Assembly: GCA_011525875.1 (NCBI GenBank)
Contig: WYBN01000009.1
Coordinates: 186,001-250,000 of the forward strand
Source: Melioribacteraceae bacterium
GTDB lineage: Bacteria > Bacteroidota > Ignavibacteria > Ignavibacteriales > Melioribacteraceae
DNA length: 64,000 bases
Direction of reading: 5' to 3'
The translations under genes were made by a program, and so were the position numbers. Positions 60,831 through 64,000 of this stretch are shown in pieces (positions within the stretch are counted from its first letter, which is position 1; each line of letters begins with the position of its first letter). Under the pieces are notes generated by a model. The model made no database searches. It was not told the origin of the DNA and saw nothing but the letters and a program-made list of their open reading frames with translations.

Positions 60831-61421
60831 CTATCTGCCCAATAAATTATCGCGTAAACTGCCTGATGCGGTAAGAACTTTTTCTCTTACCGATTCGACA
60901 GGTATTTTTAATAAATCAGAAATTTCCACTAATGTATAACCTTCGTAAAATGCGAGGTGCAAAATGTACTTTTGGGAATCCGTTAGTTTATCAAGAGCAT
61001 TTTCGATTTTCGGCTTAATACTCAGCGCAGTATTTAGATCAAGCGAATCTATATCTTTATCAAGCAAAGGAATGATAAAATAATTCTCGTATTTGTCTTC
61101 ATAAAAATCAATCTCGCCTGCGACTCTTCTTGTTCGTCTTAGACTGTCGATTGCCCTGTTTCTTGCAAGATATATAAGCCATGTATATACGTTGCCGGCT
61201 TTAAAATCAAAAAATTCAATTTTACGCCAAACGATAACAAAAACTTCGATTAAAATTATTTCTGCAGTTTTTTCATCCGGCGAAATTTTTTTTATTAACG
61301 AGTAAAGAATAGATGAGTAGCGGTCGTATAGTTCTTCCAAAGCACGTGATTCGTACTTCGCAATTCTTGTCATTAACTCCAAATCAATCAGGTCTTTATA
61401 AATTGTCAAACTAAACCGCAA
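60831..61421 (-). CDS. ECF-type sigma factor
   Basis: The protein of up to 196 residues has region 2 (RALEELYDRYSS to YTWLIYLARNRAIDSLR) and region 4 (LTDSQKYILHLAFYEGYTLVEISDLL) with an insert between them. The track start is TTG. An ATG at 61373 with GGAG close upstream would start at MTRIAKYESR, but residues DLELM before it match the usual ECF N terminus, so the longer form is kept. It is directly adjacent to its anti-sigma gene. The regulon is unknown; the convergent PspC pair is a candidate target. Confidence 0.92.
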   Translation of the reverse strand: MRFSLTIYKDLIDLELMTRIAKYESRALEELYDRYSSILYSLIKKISPDEKTAEIILIEVFVIVWRKIEFFDFKAGNVYTWLIYLARNRAIDSLRRTRRVAGEIDFYEDKYENYFIIPLLDKDIDSLDLNTALSIKPKIENALDKLTDSQKYILHLAFYEGYTLVEISDLLKIPVESVREKVLTASGSLRDNLLGR

Positions 61422-61653
61422 AGAAAAGTGATTAGCTACACTTAAAACTATAACTAACCTGTGTAAAAATCAATTGTTACTAAGAATTACTTGCACTATT
61501 TGAATTTCTGAAGCGGGTTAAATATCTTCTTTTATGCAAGTCGCAGTTTATTAAATATGTCATTGCCGCATGGAGCGTTTTTTTTTGAGCGAGTGCTGAA
61601 ATTATTCTCCGTGATTCAATCGGTTTCTTCAAACTATGCAGCTAAATGTTTGT

Positions 61654-61661
61654 TATCTTTG
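61654..61661 (+). promoter_or_regulatory. Candidate -7 box (TATCTTTG) of the U32 gene
   Basis: It is an exact TAnnTTTG match followed by CA, 27 bp before the ATG. Confidence 0.45.
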
Positions 61662-61687
61662 CAATTAAAAATTGAAAGTTCAGATAC

Positions 61688-62941
61688 ATGAATAAAAAGC
61701 CTGAATTACTTGCGCCTGCCGGCGATTGGAAGATGCTTACAACAGCTGTAAAGGCAGGCGCCGATGCCGTTTATATCGGTGTAGAAAAATTGAATATGCG
61801 TGCTAAAGCGGCGAATTTCAAATTAAACGAATTAAAGGAAGCTGCCGATTTCTGCCATCAGAATAATACCGCGATTCACCTTACGCTAAATACGATAATA
61901 TTTGAAGATGAGTTGGATTATGTGGATGAGATTCTGACTGAAGCAAAAAAAGCCGGTGTTGATTTAATTATTTGCTGGGATTTGTCGGTTATACAAAAAT
62001 GTATGGGTGCAGGCTTGCCATTTTGCGTCAGCACTCAAGCCTCTATTTCCAATTCCGCATCGGCGATGTTTTATAAGAACATCGGCGCTGAAAGAATTGT
62101 GCTTGCCCGTGAATGTACTCTCGATAAAATAATCGAAATAAAGAATGCAGTAGATATTGAGATTGAAGCGTTTATTCACGGAGCGATGTGCGTTGCCGTC
62201 AGCGGAAGATGTTTTATGAGCCATAGCGCATTCGGTAAAAGTGCCAACCGCGGCGAATGCATTCAACCCTGCCGCAGAGAATACTCGATTTACGATAAAG
62301 ACGGCGGCGTGAATTTTCTTATCGGCGAAGATTATGTGATGTCGCCTAAGGATTTATGCGCTATAAAATTTATTGATAAACTTATCGAAGCTGGAATTGA
62401 TTCATTTAAAATTGAAGGACGCAAACGAAGTCCAGAATATATTTATAAGGTAGTTTCAACCTATAGGAAGGCAATTGATCTTTATTTTGAAGGCAAATTG
62501 ACTAATGAAATCAAAGAGCAGATGTATGAAGAGCTTGATAAGGTGTACAACCGCGGATTTTCAAGCGGGTTTTATTTCGGAACTCCAGATAAAGATGACT
62601 TTGCGGAACAATACGGCAGCCGCGCTACTGAAAGAAAAATATATGCCGGTAAGATCATTAATTATTTTGTAAAGAATCAGGTAATTCATGCAAAGCTTGA
62701 ATCCGTCGGCGTGACCGAAGGCGATAGAATTTACATTATAGGAAATAAAACAGGCTGTGTTGAAACTAAAATCAAATCGCTGATGAAGGACGATAAAAAA
62801 GTCGCAAGCGCTGTCAAAGGCGATGAAGTCACATTTATCTGCGAACTTGACGTAAGGGAAAGAGATCAGTTGTTTAAGATCGTTGAAACTGATGAACTGC
62901 CCGTAATACTTGAAAAAGAGCAGAGGAAAACTGCAGAATAA
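61688..62941 (+). CDS. Peptidase U32 family protein (TrhP/RlhA-like)
   Basis: The 417-residue protein starts with PELLAPAGDW and contains the U32 signature EAFIHGAMCVAVSGRCFMS, followed by GECIQPCRREY. The cysteines in these segments bind an iron-sulfur cluster in the RNA hydroxylation members TrhP and RlhA. A C-terminal beta domain (about 325-410) follows the TIM barrel. Prephenate-dependent tRNA or rRNA hydroxylation is more likely than proteolysis, going by characterised relatives. TrhP and RlhA cannot be told apart here. Confidence 0.9.
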   Translation: MNKKPELLAPAGDWKMLTTAVKAGADAVYIGVEKLNMRAKAANFKLNELKEAADFCHQNNTAIHLTLNTIIFEDELDYVDEILTEAKKAGVDLIICWDLSVIQKCMGAGLPFCVSTQASISNSASAMFYKNIGAERIVLARECTLDKIIEIKNAVDIEIEAFIHGAMCVAVSGRCFMSHSAFGKSANRGECIQPCRREYSIYDKDGGVNFLIGEDYVMSPKDLCAIKFIDKLIEAGIDSFKIEGRKRSPEYIYKVVSTYRKAIDLYFEGKLTNEIKEQMYEELDKVYNRGFSSGFYFGTPDKDDFAEQYGSRATERKIYAGKIINYFVKNQVIHAKLESVGVTEGDRIYIIGNKTGCVETKIKSLMKDDKKVASAVKGDEVTFICELDVRERDQLFKIVETDELPVILEKEQRKTAE

Positions 62942-62974
62942 ATTTTGTTTAATTTCTATTTCGAGGAAGGATTA

Positions 62975-64000
62975 ATGAAGTTATTATTGAAATCTATTCT
63001 TTTAATTTTTACTTGCCTGCAAACCGTATTGCCTCAATCCGGCTTTCAGCAATTTATTAACAGGGTAAATTCTATTCAAGGCGAAAGTGAAAAGTCAGCG
63101 GTTGTTGATAGTTTTATGAATGCAGCCAGATCCGCAGGAATACCTTTTATAGAAGGAAATACTGCAAATTTTATCTACCGCGGAAACGCTAACCGCGTTC
63201 AACTTGCCGGCGATTTTACCGGATGGAATCCCTCAATCGAATTAACAAAATTGAACTCCACAAATTTTTTTTATTACTCTGCCTTTTTCGAAAGTAATGC
63301 GAGGCTTGATTATAAATTTATTTTGAACAACAGCAGCTGGATACTTGATCCTGAAAATCCAAACAGAGTTTCAGGCGGATTCGGTCCAAATTCCGAGTTG
63401 GCAATGTCCGATTATGTTCAGCCGTGGGAGATTAAATATAATTCGGAAGTTCAACATGGTTCGGTAAAAAATACTGTATTCTCAAGCAGCGTAATGAACA
63501 AAACCTACTCGCTTTATATTTATCTTCCTCCCGGTTATGATGAAAATGTTTCTGTCCGCTACCCTTCGATCTATTTAAATGACGGTGGCGAATATATATC
63601 GCTCGGCTCGGCAGCAACTGTGTTTGATAATCTTCTTGACAGTTTGAAGATACAGCCGCTAATTGGGGTGTTCGTCGTCCCGAAAAATAGAAACGAAGAA
63701 TACGCTTCAAGTGAAAGAGAAAACTATGCGGAATTTTTTGCTAATGAATTAGTTCCTTTCATTGACTCAAATTATCGGACGATTCAAGACAGAGAAAAGC
63801 GGGTAGTTGCCGGAACTTCATTCGGAGGTAACATCAGCGCACTGATAAGCTGGAGGTATGACGCCGTATTTGCAAATTGCGGGCTTCATTCTGCGGCTTT
63901 CTGGCCTAATAATTATGAGGTTTATAACATGATAATTAGCGGGGAGAAAAAGGATATTAAGTATGTATCAGTGTGGGGGACATACGAAAGCTTATTTACA
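62975..64000 (+). CDS. Secreted enterochelin-esterase-like hydrolase, 3' end outside the window
   Basis: The open frame of 342 codons runs off the window. It has a signal peptide (about 1-20, ending LPQ) and a CBM48/E-set-like N-terminal domain (about 60-140, NRVQLAGDFTGWNP). An alpha/beta-hydrolase of the Fes/esterase D type follows, with LPPGYDENVSVRYPSIYLNDG and the nucleophile Ser in GTSFGG near residue 287. Catalytic Asp and His should lie beyond the end. Relatives act on siderophore esters or acyl and feruloyl esters on glycans. GAGGAAGG precedes the ATG. Confidence 0.85.
   Translation, partial: MKLLLKSILLIFTCLQTVLPQSGFQQFINRVNSIQGESEKSAVVDSFMNAARSAGIPFIEGNTANFIYRGNANRVQLAGDFTGWNPSIELTKLNSTNFFYYSAFFESNARLDYKFILNNSSWILDPENPNRVSGGFGPNSELAMSDYVQPWEIKYNSEVQHGSVKNTVFSSSVMNKTYSLYIYLPPGYDENVSVRYPSIYLNDGGEYISLGSAATVFDNLLDSLKIQPLIGVFVVPKNRNEEYASSERENYAEFFANELVPFIDSNYRTIQDREKRVVAGTSFGGNISALISWRYDAVFANCGLHSAAFWPNNYEVYNMIISGEKKDIKYVSVWGTYESLFT

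Overview
The window looks like a chromosomal piece of a free-living, Gram-negative member of the Bacteroidota/Chlorobiota/Ignavibacteria group, most probably an Ignavibacteria relative. The reasons are the secreted proteins ending in the YPNPFNP-type C-terminal sorting domain (CTD) of type IX secretion (T9SS), a TonB receptor of the CarbopepD-regulatory plus OMP_b-brl type, S46 dipeptidyl peptidases, and candidate promoters with the Bacteroidota-like -7 box TAnnTTTG. There is no sign of a plasmid, prophage, insertion sequence or CRISPR array.

Layout. 1-5.6 kb: end of a multi-PAS hybrid histidine kinase, then a D-Ala-D-Ala dipeptidase and a secreted GH13 debranching enzyme. 5.7-18.9 kb: a secretome block with an orphan CTD fragment, a TonB-dependent receptor and four large CTD-tailed secreted proteins (two Asp-box propellers, an FN3 protein, an M1 aminopeptidase). 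19-23 kb: a sodium-pumping methylmalonyl-CoA decarboxylase operon with its epimerase, then tRNA-Asn and a cold-shock protein. 23.8-31.4 kb: a CTD-tailed deacetylase-like protein, convergent with a six-gene operon (DUF3109, rpoN, a membrane methyltransferase-like protein, a parvulin chaperone, hslV, hslU). 31.5-38.6 kb: SDR, YbaK-like deacylase, an operon of two S46 peptidases plus an NlpC/P60 protein, and a small zinc protein. 38.7-49.3 kb: phosphohexomutase, YebC, a five-gene run of SCO, PCuAC, an unknown membrane protein, a TPPII-like subtilisin and an OPT transporter, then class II aldolase. 49.4-64 kb: HAD phosphatase, enoyl-CoA hydratase, metallophosphoesterase, DEAD-box helicase, cupin, SlyD-like PPIase, a yeast-type cytosine deaminase with a nucleobase permease, arginase, a PspC pair, an ECF sigma/anti-sigma pair, a U32 protein and a truncated esterase.

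Taken together, the genes point to a heterotroph that uses peptides and alpha-glucans. Extracellular and periplasmic peptidases (M1, two S46, TPPII-like, NlpC/P60) and an OPT permease would deliver peptides, arginase would break down arginine, and methylmalonyl-CoA decarboxylase would recover energy as a sodium gradient on the way to propionate. SCO and PCuAC imply a copper-containing respiratory oxidase elsewhere in the genome. The most distinctive items are the SCO-PCuAC-TPPII-OPT run, the cytosine deaminase/permease pair, the shared upstream elements of the secreted propeller genes, and the recurrent -7 boxes.
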